Assembly (NCBI GenBank): GCA_963971425.1
Contig: OZ020521.1
Coordinates: 3,846,501-3,910,500, forward strand
Origin: Bryoerythrophyllum caledonicum
Lineage: Eukaryota; Streptophyta; Bryopsida; Pottiales; Pottiaceae
Length of the DNA stretch: 64,000 nt
Direction of reading: 5' to 3'
Shown here piece after piece: positions 33,872 through 46,239 of the stretch; position 1 is the first letter of the stretch; each line of letters opens with the position of its first letter. The position numbers were made by a program, and so were the translations under genes. The notes under the pieces were generated by a model that saw only the letters and a program-made list of their open reading frames with translations, made no database searches and was not told where the DNA came from.

Positions 33872-35161
33872 ATGCCTCAATTCTCAAACTCCAAGCCCAA
33901 TGGGCAGGCTGCGCCACCGGTTGTAGCACTTTCATTTTTAGTCAATCGAAATAGTGCTTGCGATGGACGACGTATCTATATTTACCGACAGCTTGCGGAA
34001 TTCAACGAGGATCTCACCGAGGACTGCAATAACTGGGTTTTCCGCACTGGTCCATGTACAACAACGTCTTCAACGGCGGATTCGGCAAGCAGATGAACCT
34101 CTCCGCGGATCTAGTAATTGCCTCCATGCTCCTGCAGCTTCTGCTTGGTACAGAACCGATTGGTTCAGCCTCAAGGTCCTCTTCCACCACCGCCTCACAA
34201 ACTATCCATGCTTCACCTCGGATCCCAACCAAACATCTCTCTTCCGCATACCGTTCTATCATGCACTTGACCTGCCGCGCCACATCTTCAACAAAAACCT
34301 CACTATTCGCGACGAACTCGCTACGCGCTTTCTCGCAAGGCTGCAGAAGCAGCCACCGTGGGAAACTCACGCGCAGCCACCGCACCTACTCGTCCTGGAA
34401 CGCATCATCTGGGACTTTCGCCGCTTGCTGCCGTCGACGTGGGGGAGCGAGCTGCTAGCAGGCCGGGAGCTCCAAAACCTCACCACGCTCTTGATCAAGG
34501 GCAGCGACAACATAGTCGCCATCCCGTAACCGACGAACTTCCACCCGGCCTCCGACTCGGAGCTGCCGTCGTGGCATGCGATAGTCCGCGGCGCAAACCG
34601 GACCCAGTTGCTCTACTTCGCGGGATCTAGTCGCGGACCCACCGCGACGAAGATGGTGTGTGGCGTGCTGTTCGACTAGTGCGCGAAGTTGAACAAGTGC
34701 AAGCTCATTCGTTGCACGCAGATAGTCTGTGGTGAGAACTCGTAGACGATCTACAAGCTCGCGCTTGAGTCCGTGTTTTGCCTGGGACTGCCGGGTGAGA
34801 GCCCCACTTGCAAGGGCATCTTCAACGTGCTGGTGTCCGGGTGCATTCCGGTTCTGTTTCATTGGAACCAGGTTGTGGAGTAGTACCTGTGGCATCTGAA
34901 GGGCGACGGGAGTGAGTATTCCGTTCGCATGGACGATCGCGTAGTGACGTTTGATCATCACGACGTGGTCGCGCATCTGGAGCGCATTCCGAAGGCGGAG
35001 GTTCAGCGCTTGCAGGAGAACCTTGTGCGTCTGTTGCCGTCACTCTTGTACCGTAACCCGACGCTTGCGGGTGAGTACACGTCGAAGGACCCGTTCGGCG
35101 TCGCTGTTGATGTTGTACTTCTTGAGAAGTTCAATTCCGCTTCTGAAATCTCGATATTGTG
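33872..35161 (+). pseudogene. GT47 exostosin-family glycosyltransferase pseudogene (MUR3-like), single-exon
   Basis: Relic of a Golgi glycosyltransferase of the plant GT47/exostosin family, whose MUR3-type members add galactose to xyloglucan side chains. Recognisable blocks: CDGRRIYIY and EFNEDLTEDC (about 33957-34030), FNGGFGKQM (about 34070), WYRTDWFSLKVLFHHR (about 34140), LVLERIIWDFRR (about 34390), KGSDNIVAIP then PTNFHPASD, LLYFAG, CLGLPGESPTCKGIFN, VSGCIPVLFHW, YLWHLKGDGSEYSV and a C-terminus to TGA at 35159-35161. At least two frame changes break the first half. In the second half four stops lie in the conserved frame: TAA 34527-34529, TAG 34677-34679, TAG 34743-34745 and TAG 34881-34883. 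No intron is seen. The start ATG at 33872 is nominal; a membrane anchor is not evident. Confidence 0.85.
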
Positions 35162-37436
35162 ACCGACTTCTTTGCTTTTAGAAGTGTAGAGAGTGATTGC
35201 GGCGAGTACAGGGACTTGTACATGGGGCCAATCGCCATTAAAGTCTGAAGGTTTTCAGGGTCCACTCAAATTAACGCAAAATTAGGCAAATTTGTGTTTG
35301 TACAAAGATGACTTTCTCTTGCAATTCATTCATTAGTAGGAGGCTTCTGCAGACTGGACCTGGAACAAAAGTTCTAGATGGTCTAAATTTAACTGCTTCT
35401 TATTAATCAAGGTAGCTGAGGCTATGTATACACCAACATACCATGCATGAAAATTGCATCATTGCGAAGGTGTTCGATCTCACATGGGTTTGAGTCTGTC
35501 CATGAGAACTTCACTGCTGCTTCTGATTTGATATCATGTATGACTCAAACTTTCACGGGCATCATTTTACAAGTTTATATACTCTACATGCGGAGATCTC
35601 ATGCATGGAGCCCCTTGACATGGATCCTGAAGCTAATCACTTGCGACATCGATCAGGTGAATAATCATGGTGACAAAATATCATCCAAAGATAATTTGTG
35701 AAGATGTCGTGAAGCTGTTGGATCGAACGTGATGCTGGAGCTAATTAATCAGGGCCCGGTTGATCAGGTGATCTGTGTTTGTGCATGTTCATGAACTTTT
35801 CATGTAGTTTTATCTGATCTCATGGGATTCATGTAGATTATGGGGTTTTTGAAGGCAGAAGAGGCTATGCATCATGCATGAGAGATGCGGAGGTGAGTAT
35901 GACGTGAAGGTAATGGAACTTAGTCACGTTTTCTGGTTGATTACATGAGGAATTGCTAATCTGAATGGGTTGTCTATTTTTAAGTGCATATTCTGGCGAT
36001 ACACGCATTGTTATTAGAGATTCTTGCCTTGCACGGCATTGTAATATGATGCCCTGCATTGTAATAGGACGCCTATCATGTACGAGTGGCATTGTTGTAA
36101 AGGTCAGGAGGAAGTACTTATTACAGAATCTCTAGCTCATGGGCTCCAAAGAAAGGACAGGAATTATTTTGATTGGAGAGAGGGTCTCTTGGCATGATGA
36201 AAATCAAGGACTCTGCTCCAAGATAGAGATGGTATTTCACACAAATGGGTTGTTATCAAAGGGATATAAGGTTCAACCCCCCAAAACCCAACAAGTTAAA
36301 GTAATGTGCATATATGGAGAGAACAAATAATATTGAAATCATTTGTGAGTGATAGTCGTCGGTCGATAAAATTACAATTTCAATCCAAGTGGTTTCATAT
36401 TTTTCCACTAAATTGTGAACTAATTATGGATTTTCAAAGTGTGCTATCATATTTAGCTAGTGGCTGCCAATAGATACCCCCATAAGAGTCAATCAAAAGG
36501 GGTCATGCCTTACAACAAAACCTCCATTTGGAGCTGAATGGGTGATAGTGGGATGCAAAGTTGTCACATAGACGGACAGGGGTCCAAAGACAGGGTACGG
36601 ACGGACAGAACCAACAACACCCTTATTGGACATATGCCTAGAATATTCCTCAAATATCTATAGAATAATCCTTGAATCTGTTCAAATATTCATGAATATT
36701 CTAGAATATTTCTTTCCGGACAAACAACAACCTCTATTGGATGGATGGACACTACCGGACGGACGGATGGGCGGACGGACGGACACCAGAACAACCATGG
36801 TGGGATGTAAGTTGGTTAGATATAACCCAATTATAGAAGCGTCAGCTTTGGTTTTGGTTGGTTACTAGAGTGGTTACTTTATTGTTATTTTATTGTTAAG
36901 TTGATGTTGAAATAATAGCTCTTCCAATTCCTAATAATATTGAGAATAAATGAGAGCTTTTAACTTGAGAGAAGGAAGTAGCTGAGGCTATAAATTGAAT
37001 AAGTTTTTTTTTTGTTTTTTGTTTTTTTTTGAAGGGGTCAAGTTTTTTAAGTTTCAAGTCTGGAGTTGTGGTCAATTCTCAAAATTGACCATGAACATGA
37101 TCAAATAATTAAGTCAAAACCGTAGTTTTGTACTTAATAGCAACAGATTCACACGTTATGATCTTTTTTCACTTGTAACCATAAGATCCACATTGGAGAC
37201 TATTAGAATCATGTGACATATTTCTTAGAGTTTTTGACTGCACGTATTAGAAGTTTATTTGAATTTTGAAGCAAGATAAATTGAAGTAAGATAAATTTTT
37301 TTATTTGAATTTTGAAGCAAGATAAATTGAAGATGCACCTTCAATTTACACGGTTGGCACATTATATTTTCTTGTTGAAATAAAATAAATTCTTATTGCC
37401 AAGTTGCTATTCTTTACTACGATGATCCATGTAATA
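35162..37436. other. spacer, no gene seen; GGAC-rich microsatellite near 36570-36785
   Basis: AT-rich with short frames only. GGACGGAC-type runs occur at about 36569-36612 and 36740-36785. Confidence 0.5.
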
Positions 37437-37733
37437 TAAGGTAGGCTCCACGGCCTTGGTGTAGTGAGTTCAAGTCCCCATGCCGGCGTGGTGCCTACCA
37501 CCATAGTCCACCCAATTATGGTGGGGGGTCTTAAGACTTTGTTGAATGGGTATCCAAAAAGCCCTTGGGAGGCTAACATGTCAGTTGTCTCATAGGCACT
37601 TAGTATAGAGAAGCACATAGTGTAGAAAAATGTCTTGTGGTCATGGGCTCAGTGAAGAGAATGAACAAATACTATATTTATGCCGGTCCCTGACGGAGAT
37701 CGGAGTTCCTGTTCTTCTTGTAGTGTAAGGTAT
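37437..37733 (+). mobile_element. second SINE copy, internally deleted
   Basis: Same family as 617-977, here on the plus strand (about 37444-37726). The head GGCCTTGGTGTAGTG runs straight into GAGTTCAAGTCC, so about 35 bases between the A and B boxes are missing, probably by deletion between two GTAGTGG/GAAGTGG repeats. Shared body: TACCACCATAGTCCACCCAA, AACATGTCA(A/G)TTGTCTC and GAGAATGAACAAA. TAAGGTA at 37437-37443 and 37727-37733 is a likely target duplication. Confidence 0.75.
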
Positions 37734-37922
37734 TTGTCTACAATAATTTAGATGGCATTAATGCATTTAGCCTATTCAAAACAATCTTGCAAGAGAAGGG
37801 CTTCCAAAATCAAACCAAATTCTTTTTTTTTCTTCTAAATTTAATTTATCATAAAGTCCAAAGCCAAACAATGAACATAACCTATTTCTTCTTACAAGTA
37901 GAAGGTACATGATTATTTGATT

Positions 37923-38023
37923 GAAAATATCAAATTTTGTATTAATACATATTGAAGATTAAAAAAATAATTACAGTGTGCCCAAAAACTTTGATTCCTC
38001 TTGAACTGTAATTGTTGCACTGC
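37923..38023 (+). repeat. repeat B, copy 1, left part
   Basis: Matches 44425-44530: GAAAATATCAAATTTTGT, CCCAAAAACTTTGA and CTGTAATTGTTGCA(C/G)TG. The right part of this copy continues at 42376 after a 4.35-kb insertion. Confidence 0.75.
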
Positions 38024-41000
38024 TGTCGTAGTCCAGTGGTTCGTATTTTCCAAAGTTAACCAAAATTAACCATAAGCAAGCCCACCTAACCAGATCGTTT
38101 CCAAGGATTTTTATCGTGTGCCAAACTTTCTAAATCTAAGAACAATACATATTCAATACCTCAACACACTCGGAAAAATGGCTTCCTCAATACCTTGGTG
38201 ATTGGTAATAAGTAACCACAAATGTTTAATTTAAACTCTTTTGAGCATCAAAGTAGTTTTCCGATTAGTTTTTACAGTGCCCGGAAAGCCATTGCCCTCC
38301 GTTCTTACAGTCTAGAGGCCACAATCTCCACAACCTAACTCTACATCATAGAAGAGTTAAAAGGTTATAGCTAGTTCACCGGCCCTTACAACTTACCGGA
38401 AACAGTCCCGGAAACAACGCAGAAAAGAATCCTGGTAAACAAGTCACGCAAAGCCGGATTCCAACTACAATCACACCTAATGAATCAAACAAGGAAGATA
38501 CAAGAATCACAATAGTCTAGTGCTAAATAATTCACATAAGCAAGACAACTGTCTACGGAGATCAAGGGATCTCATCGACTATAAGGGTAGAAATCCGGGA
38601 ATACTCCAAATTCAAGCTTAGATGGTCTCTCCCAGTGTACCAAGAGGGTAGATGTCACCCCTCATTCCCACCAATCCAAACACTTTCTATTTAAATGATG
38701 CTATCATAATTAAGAGTGGGCTTCCCGGATCCAATATGATAAGCAACTCTACCTGGTCCAACCAGTCTAGGGTCACACAAGCTCAACAAAGACTCTAGAT
38801 ACAAGCAATGAAGGCAAGACACAAGCAAAGCAACAAAGAGAAGAGTACTTAAAACAAGAGCCCAAGGCTCCTTAAGTACACAAAGATCACTAGCTACCCT
38901 CCGAAAACTAGGTCCACAGAAGGTGGAAAATGGCATTTAGATCCTAGATTTGACGGTTCCCTAGTCACCGGCAAATTACCGGTTAGATCAATAAACCGGA
39001 AGACTCCCGGTTTGAGATTGATAAAAGCATTCTTTAACAATAGTAGGTAGCCGGAGAATTCACTCAAGTGGTAGTGACCGGGTGCACAATGGAGCCCCAC
39101 CAATATCACTACTTCCATCCTAGCATTAATCTACCACACCTAGCAACATCCTATCAATGCATAAGAAAAATCCACAATAACATATAACATAGACTCATCT
39201 AAAAGATCCATCCGGAAAGGTGGAATTATCTTCCGGAAAATCCATGGAAGGATTGACTGGAAGATTGGGAGTATTCACGGGTATATTGTCAAGAGGTTGC
39301 ACCGGAAGGTTGGAAATCTCAACCGAGAGATTACCGGTAGATTGGGAGTATCTACCAGTATGTTGGGAGTATCCACCAATATATGAGAAGTCTCCACTAG
39401 ATCAATAAACATAGCTACCAGAGACTCAACCAATGAATCCATTTGTGATAAAGAAAGATCAATTGATTCCTTCCCGATAGGGTTGACCAGGAGACCTTGT
39501 TGCTTCTTATAGACTTTCACACCCCACTCCTTGGAAGATGGAGAATCCGCTCTACTCATTGGACATTGAGTAGATAAATCATCATCTTTTGGAAAAAGGG
39601 AACTCGTATAGACAAACCTTCTCTTCTTCCGAATTGGGCTCCAGTCTTGCATCGGTGTTGTGGCACTCATCTGTCCAGAGAGAAACTTGATTAGTGCCAC
39701 CATCGTCTCGTGTGCCTTGACCTTCGTGTCAAGGTCCTCCTCCTGAAATATCCGGAGATCCCTCTTCACTTTGGTTAAATGTTCCTGGACCTCCCGGGCT
39801 GCAATCAATATGTCTCTAGTGTCTTCTACTCCAAATACCTTCCGAAGAGCCCTCTGAAAACTTCTTGCCTCTAGAAGCTCCATCCCCATCTATTGGACAT
39901 CCTTAGTCTCATCTCGGGAAAACTTGGCTATTTTCTCCACCAATGTCAGATTCTTGGATGGCCGGGGTGGTGGTGGGTTTTCCCGGTGAGATTGGGATGA
40001 CCTGCCATCGTTCGAAAGTGACCGGGATGATGACACCTCCTGCTCATTTGTCGGTAGTGCCAAACTTCCTTCAATAAGTTGGGGAAAGGCCCGTGGAGAA
40101 TGGTCCTGGGAAACCATCCCTTGCTTCCAAATCCTCTTTTCTTCCGGCTCCAGATAGCCACAGTGCTCATACAGTTGCATGAGGTTTAAAGTTAAGAAGT
40201 TTTGGAACACCCACCTTGTTGGATTGCCGAGAGCTGCGGCACAAACGTTTCTTCCAACAAAAATCTCCAGTTCGCGAAAGAAACCTGGAAGAATGCCTGT
40301 ATACATGTTGTCACTAGGCGTGCTGTGATTCTCTCACATCGGTTGGAATGGAAGATTGGGTTTAAAAACTCAACTATCCTCCTCAACCGGTTATTCATAA
40401 ACTGTTCAGTGCGGTAGCACTCCGATACGTTGTAGGAGCTTGATAGGTGCTTAGCCAGCAACTCCCGGTTGACCCCGGGCTTCTATTCTTTCTCTTTTGC
40501 AATAGAGTATACATTACGCCATAATTCTCTGGTCCATATCGGAGGATTAGCCCGGTAGACTCCCCGGGGTGTCCCAAAAGATAATAACTCTGCAGTTGCA
40601 TATCCCTTTTGGAAGACCCAAGGTTTCTTGTATAATCCCATACAATCCATCCAGGTGAGGTCTTCCTCCAACTGTCCTCCTTTATCAGTCCCTTCCCACT
40701 TGTTTGGATCAATCTTGGAAAGCGTCAGTGTTACCGGTGGAGTCATGTCGTCCGACATGGACTAACTCCGGGATGTGCCTGTACTTTCACCAATCACCCT
40801 ACTAGACTTATCACAATTTTTGGTTTGGCCTGTAAAACACAAGTATATCGGGCAACCGCTATACTTTTCTCCAGAACACTTTTCTAGATTAATGTGGGTG
40901 TAGGCATCTCACATATCTAGAAACACAACTAGACAAAACAAAATAACAAATGACCACTCAAGCGAAAGAGATGATTCTTATGCTAGGAGAACAAGAGTTT

Positions 41001-42375
41001 TTATAGATGGTTTTTTGGGAGACCGGAGAGACTGGAAAATGATGGAAAATTTAGGAAAGACCAAGAAAATGGGAAGAATATGGAGAATACAAAGACTACT
41101 TGCCAGAAGGCCGGGACAATGGAAAGAAAGAAAATAAATAAACGGAAAAAGGATAGACCCACAATAAACAAGAATTCAAGACTCTAGGACGCACAAGGTC
41201 TAAATAGAGTCTATTGGGAGACTTTCTCTAGACTAGAAAGAAAACAACCGGAATTCATCCCGGAGAAAGGAAAATGAAAGAAACAAGCGAAAGAAGAGAA
41301 CTCACAAACAAGGATATTCTACAAACTAGAAAAATCCATCAATTGGCAAGAAGCACCTTGTTTACAATTCTTGCCACCTCCTTGTTGCACCCGCAACCAC
41401 CTCGCAATCGTAGTTTAGTCTCTGAATCTTCTCGCCGCGGTCGTGAACTTCCTTGCACCGCTTCCACGCCTAGTAATCGCCACCTCCGTTATGTCTAAAA
41501 CTCCTCTGCCGTGATCTTTTACAAATCCTAATTTGCAATTTCAAACCCTAGGCTTTTTCTACGTGGCTGCAACTCTCCTATAAAACTTTCCTCTTCATGA
41601 TGGTCGTCTTCGTCCTTTTAATCACCGCCATCTTTTCTTTCCATTGCTCCTCCGTCACCGACGTCTCCTTCTCCTCTTCTCCTTCTTCTCCTTGACCTCC
41701 TGCTTGTCGCCTCGCAGCTTGTTGGCCTCCCAATGTCGGCGTTCCGTGGCGTCTTCGCCCGCTGCTCCCGGCGATGCCCTCGTCTCTCGCTGACTTGGTC
41801 TCCGTTGTCCTGCTGGCCTCGCGGGCTCTGTCGTCTCGCCAGTCCGGTATCCGGGTAGTCCCAATACTAGGGCTGGTACCTGCCGGTATCCGGTTAATAT
41901 CCAGGTTCTGCCCGGGTATCAGCCAATTTATTTAATTTTTAATTTTTAAATCTATTTTTGTTTTTTCTCCTTTTTATCTATTTTTCATATAATATTAAAT
42001 TCCTATTCTTTTGTGAAAGAATTTAAGTTTTCAACAAACAAATAAACTAGAAAGAAAAACTAACAAATAGTTTATCTACTTAATGAAAACTTGACTAGCT
42101 AATTTAGCCCAAGGTGGTAATTTGGACCTTTGTCTCGGAGATTTTCCCGGACACTCTCTTTTAGTTTTTCCGGGCATAAAAATTGGTTAGTTCAAGACCT
42201 GGTTTTATCACCATTATAACACTAATTAACTAGTTAAGCATTTTCCTACTTTCACTATTTACTATGCAATCTAATTCTATGCAATACTAACTACTTTGTC
42301 GGACATCTAAACTAAAGTCACAATTTAACTATTTTTTTGTTAGGGGCAACCTAGTGGGAGTTTCTAACTTCCACA
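38024..42375 (-). mobile_element. 4.35-kb insertion with retroelement-like ends and a gag-like ORF, broken
   Basis: Inserted into repeat B. The empty site is preserved in the second copy of B at about 44530. Ends are TG...CA and the flanks ACTGC (38019-38023) and ACTGT (42376-42380) look like a 5-bp target duplication with one change; both are typical of LTR elements. No pair of LTRs was found by eye, so the class is uncertain. The minus strand carries protein-like frames between 40758 and 39275 that resemble gag-like ORFs of plant retroelements in style only. The coding region is interrupted in several places. Moderately old: flanking and empty-site copies are clearly alignable. Confidence 0.6.
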
Positions 42376-42476
42376 ACTGTAGAAAGCTTTTCTTTTGTTA
42401 AAAAATCTCAAAGTTCAATTGCATGTTAGTTATTTGTATGAAATTAGTTCCCCAAGTGACACATAAGCATGTATTC
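42376..42476 (+). repeat. repeat B, copy 1, right part
   Basis: Matches 44535-44635: AAGCTTTTCTTTTG, AATCTCAAAGTTCAATTGCA and AAGTGACACATA. Confidence 0.75.
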
Positions 42477-42999
42477 CTTTGGACCGATGATCTCGAAAAA
42501 ATACGACGCTGACCCAGATTGGAATTAAGCCTGCAATAATCCGAGACGCTAAATCTAGACTCCAAAAGTCCCTTAAGCCAGGGAATCTGCATACTAACAA
42601 GATACGACTCCCCTCCAGGCAATGTGTGCTCCAAGGGAGTATGTGTAAATCATGATGGATGAACTGCATAAAAAGGGTCATTGAGGATATTACAAATGTA
42701 GTAATGATTGATCAGAAGGGTGTTTTATTCATTAGTATCTGGCCCAATAAATTAGCTAACATGCGTGAACAAGTGAGCATGCCTCTTTAGCAACATGTTG
42801 CACTTCATTGTTTAGAAATTCACTTAGCAAAAGATATTGCAATACGTATTGGTCATTTCTTGGATGCCCTTACGTAGGTCGAGGTTCAACTAGCTTAGGT
42901 AAGCCATGTGTTTGTTCATGGGTTCATTTCTTGGTGGACCAAAATGCCAATGAAAAGTTGAACTTGAAAAATTTGAGGAACTCAAGAAGACCCGGCCTA
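42477..42999. other. spacer, nothing recognised
   Basis: Short frames only. Left border of the multi-gene element at about 43 kb could not be fixed. Confidence 0.4.
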
Positions 43000-43170
43000 G
43001 ATTTATGATGATGTTGGGCTTTCTTATCTTTTCCTCAAAAACCATATCATTCAGCCATTAGGAGCCCCCTAATTTCTAGGACGAGGTAGTATCTTGATGG
43101 ACCTACTTGTATGTTCCTTGGAACAACTTTGAAGCTGACATTGGCAACACGGTAAAGGATTGATGTGGTG

Positions 43171-43187
43171 GTCGGCGGGCCGCCGAC
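43171..43187 (+). repeat. 17-bp palindrome, copy 1
   Basis: GTCGGCGGGCCGCCGAC, a perfect inverted repeat with a one-base centre. About 85 bases before it lies GTAGTATCTTGATGGACCTA, also found in changed form before copy 2. Confidence 0.9.
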
Positions 43188-43295
43188 TACTCGAACCGCC
43201 CAAGGCCAAGCTCCGTGAGAGGCCAATGTTTGGTTGTCATCTTCTTGGATGATAATACGGTCATTTATTGATTTGACAAAAACGAAGTGGATACA

Positions 43296-43526
43296 TCATC
43301 GTTTTGTATCCACAAAAACGAAGTGGATACATACAACGTTTTGGGCCTCCCCCTCCTCGACTAGTGGAAGTACAACGTTTGGATCATCATCCTCCTGATC
43401 CACGTGGTTGGTAGGACGAACTTTCGTGAGGTCTATGTATTGTTGCAGAACATTAACAAAAGCAATCAATGGCGAGTCGTTGATAGGGTGGCAACTCGGG
43501 CTCTCCGGTGGACTGTCCTTATACAA
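43296..43526 (-). pseudogene. coding relic, unknown, acidic
   Basis: Minus-strand frame starting MYKDSPPESPSCHPINDSPL, with QEDDDPNVVLPLVEEGEA. No family recognised. Part of the minus-strand gene set of the multi-gene element. Confidence 0.35.
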
Positions 43527-43697
43527 TAATGATCGAGTCTTCAGCCATCAGAACCAACTCTTCAATCTCTTCGTCACAATTGTGCACCTAAAGGCAAAAG
43601 TCGATGTCATGCATAGAATATGTGATGAGCCAAGTGCAACGGACATTGTAATGTAGTATCTTGACAGACCTACCTATATGGAGATATTAGATATACA

Positions 43698-43714
43698 GTC
43701 GGCGGCCAGCCGAC
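43698..43714 (+). repeat. 17-bp palindrome, copy 2
   Basis: GTCGGCGGCCAGCCGAC followed by AAAG. Confidence 0.9.
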
Positions 43715-43872
43715 AAAGAAGTGGAACATGAAAATAAATTTGGATTGCACATTGCAAACTCAGAAGTATAAACATAGCAATGGAGCATTGTGTTTGCAAA
43801 GTCCAGTACTTTTATAAGGAAGATATTGTGCTAAAGAGCAAGAGAAATATACTAGATGCACTATTTCGTGAA

Positions 43873-44231
43873 CTAACCTCCGGAAGTATTGCTTGTGTCG
43901 TGCGTCATAGAAAGAGTAGTAGGGGAAAGACCTTTGTTGGAATGATCCACAGAGTCAGGAGACATTGACAACCCTCTTGGTGTAGAATCCAAGCTACTAC
44001 TCCTCTTTGCTTTTCTACCCATTTTTGGAAGAGGTGGCGACCGCTTCCGAGATGACACCTCCTTGTTGTTCCTGGAATTGCTCCTTGTCGACGGCACCCC
44101 GGAGGAAACGACACCTTCTTCCAATGGCGCCTTGGGGTTCTTGGCATTGCTCCTTTGCTTCTTTTGTGGTCGCTCACTGGCAGCGGAACTCTAGAGAGTT
44201 TGACCTCCAATGATTTTGGAATTCGCAACAA
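43873..44231 (-). pseudogene. coding relic, Ser/Lys/Arg-rich
   Basis: Minus-strand frame through 44124-43873 rich in Ser, Arg and Lys (SRKRSPPLPKMGRKAKRSSS). Low-complexity basic tails of this sort are common in nuclear proteins of transposons. No fold recognised. Confidence 0.3.
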
Positions 44232-44424
44232 GAGTATTTCGGTGGGGGGAAATAATCTTCATACTCAATTATTTTTTCTAGCACGCACTACTCGTACCGC
44301 TGCTTGCTGCACAACATCACCAAATTTTGGAGTAGTCGACGGGCATGATTCAAAAGAAGACGCTGGATTTTATTTTTTAAATATCAAATTTTGTGTTAAA
44401 AATATCAAAAATCTCAAATAAATA

Positions 44425-44640
44425 TTTAAATGAAAATATCAAATTTTGTGTTAAATATATATGGAAGATAAAAAAAAAAGAATTACATTGTCCCAAAAAC
44501 TTTGACTCCTCTTGAAGTGTAATTGTTGCAGTGGAAAAAGCTTTTCTTTTGTTAAAAAATCTCAAAGTTCAATTGCATGTTAGTTAATTGTATGAGATTA
44601 GTTCTCTAAGTGACACATAGGCATGTATTTTCTAAATTTT
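44425..44640 (+). repeat. repeat B, copy 2 (uninterrupted)
   Basis: Left half matches 37923-38023 and right half matches 42376-42476, in the same order and orientation. It preserves the empty site of the 4.35-kb insertion. Confidence 0.8.
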
Positions 44641-44904
44641 TTGTAGATGTCAAAAAACATCTCATACGCTTTATTCGGACAATATTTGACCAAGTTATGG
44701 CCATCGCTAGTTGTTGACATGAAAGAATATGAGGCATGCGCGCCTCCCCCCCCAAGGCGTCCGCGCCCCCTTCCAAGGCGCAGGCGCCCCTTGCACACAT
44801 GGCGTTATAAGTCGTCCATATCATCTGACCATTCTAACTTTTGGTAAATTGTATAAAAAAATGACCGCAGTAATTTTTACTAGCGACTGGCTATGTCCGA
44901 AAAA

Positions 44905-45970
44905 TGTCTAGGACCGACCAGTCCGTACGTCCGATCCGCCAAATTCAGGCCATGTCTGTCCTTTTCAACAACTCTGAATGGGATAATGTCGTGATCTACG
45001 AAATAACGGCCCCATCCGAATCCTTGGGCTCCGCATTACCGAGAGCTTTGCACGCAAGATATGAATGTTGGCCACCAATAATGTACCTCTGGCACATTGG
45101 TGAATTCCACCATTTGTAGTGTACTCCGTCAAGCACAACCTCGACGTCTATGGTTGCGTGAATCCTTGGAAGCACAAATTCTATCATATGCAGCCTTTAC
45201 CACTCTCTTTTGTTCTTGGAGGTCTCCACAGAGGTACACAGTACAGAGGCGGTTTTGTCCGCCATGGTTCGAAACTCTTATAGAATAGGATGAGTTACTA
45301 TTTGCTTTTTGGGATGATGGGCTCGTACTTCATTGAGTCTGGAGCAACGTGGATTTTTTATGAAGGAATTTTTGTTGGGAGCTATTTGTGTCCAAATGGA
45401 TAGCAAGTGCTAAGACCATCTTCAAACGCCTTGTACATTATGTCCAGCTCCTCACCACTTGTCTTCACCGTCAGGTGGTTTGCAAATGACAATGCATGAC
45501 CACCTTCAGCTGCTTCTTTGATGCCCTCTTCTTGGGCACCTTGAAAGACAATTCTTCGATTTCGGGAGTTCCGGCAACTTCAGTCACAGCATCGCTAGCC
45601 GTTTTTTTGGAGTTCTTGGGTTTCTTCCCCAAATTTTCTTTGAAGCCGTTATCCCGACCTTGGAGTTCTCCGCGTCCTTGAGGTCCTTAGCTTTTCCGAA
45701 ACAAGTCAGCAAATCCTCCGTGTTTTTGGGAGTTGCATCAAGGAACTGCATATCCCTCTCCTACGCAGTTATGCATAGGTCTTGTCCACAAGTCAGCCAT
45801 GGAATTTGTACCGTGATGAGATTGGGGTTTTTCACCCCCATTTTGACCTTCACTTGAATTAAGAGTCTAAATTTAGACTTTTCTTGGGATCTTTCTTTCA
45901 TGTCCAATACTGACATCAAGTTGCCATCCATAAAGGATCTGTTGTTGTGGTTTCCATTTATATCCAACTC
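44905..45970 (-). pseudogene. coding relic with a ParB-like GGQH motif
   Basis: The minus-strand frame 45187-44996 contains RYIIGGQHSYLACKALG at about 45088-45040, resembling the G-G-x-H-R-x-x-A-x-x-x-L/G motif of ParB/Srx-like domains. Upstream on the same strand, 45967-45761 reads VKVKMGVKNPNLITVQIPW and further coding-like sequence in other frames lies between. The assignment to ParB-like proteins is tentative. The frames are interrupted. It probably belongs to the minus-strand operon-like side of the multi-gene element. Confidence 0.35.
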
Positions 45971-46174
45971 GGCTCTGCTCTCTTGGGTGATAGTCGACTA
46001 AGGTGGTACTAATAAACTGTTACAAATCTTTTTTTGCCATGTCACAACTGCTCTTTCGATCACATGCCCAATTTACTATTGATTTCAGATGTTGGTCTAC
46101 AAAATGTGAGTCCTGACTTCCATGCCATCACACATATCATAAATTTTCACCGATTCGGTCTACAGTTCAATGAG

Positions 46175-46239
46175 AAGAAGTATATTTGTAATTACTATAT
46201 ACTTGTCACAATTTTATAAATGTAACAAATATACTTCTT
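46175..46239. repeat. 15-bp perfect inverted repeat (hairpin)
   Basis: AAGAAGTATATTTGT at 46175-46189 and its exact complement at 46225-46239, with a 35-bp loop. Confidence 0.9.

Noticed and set aside
38030-38045. A-box-like TAGTCCAGTGGTT as a tRNA or SINE head
   Set aside because: No B box follows at the right distance; it is the terminal sequence of the 4.35-kb insertion.
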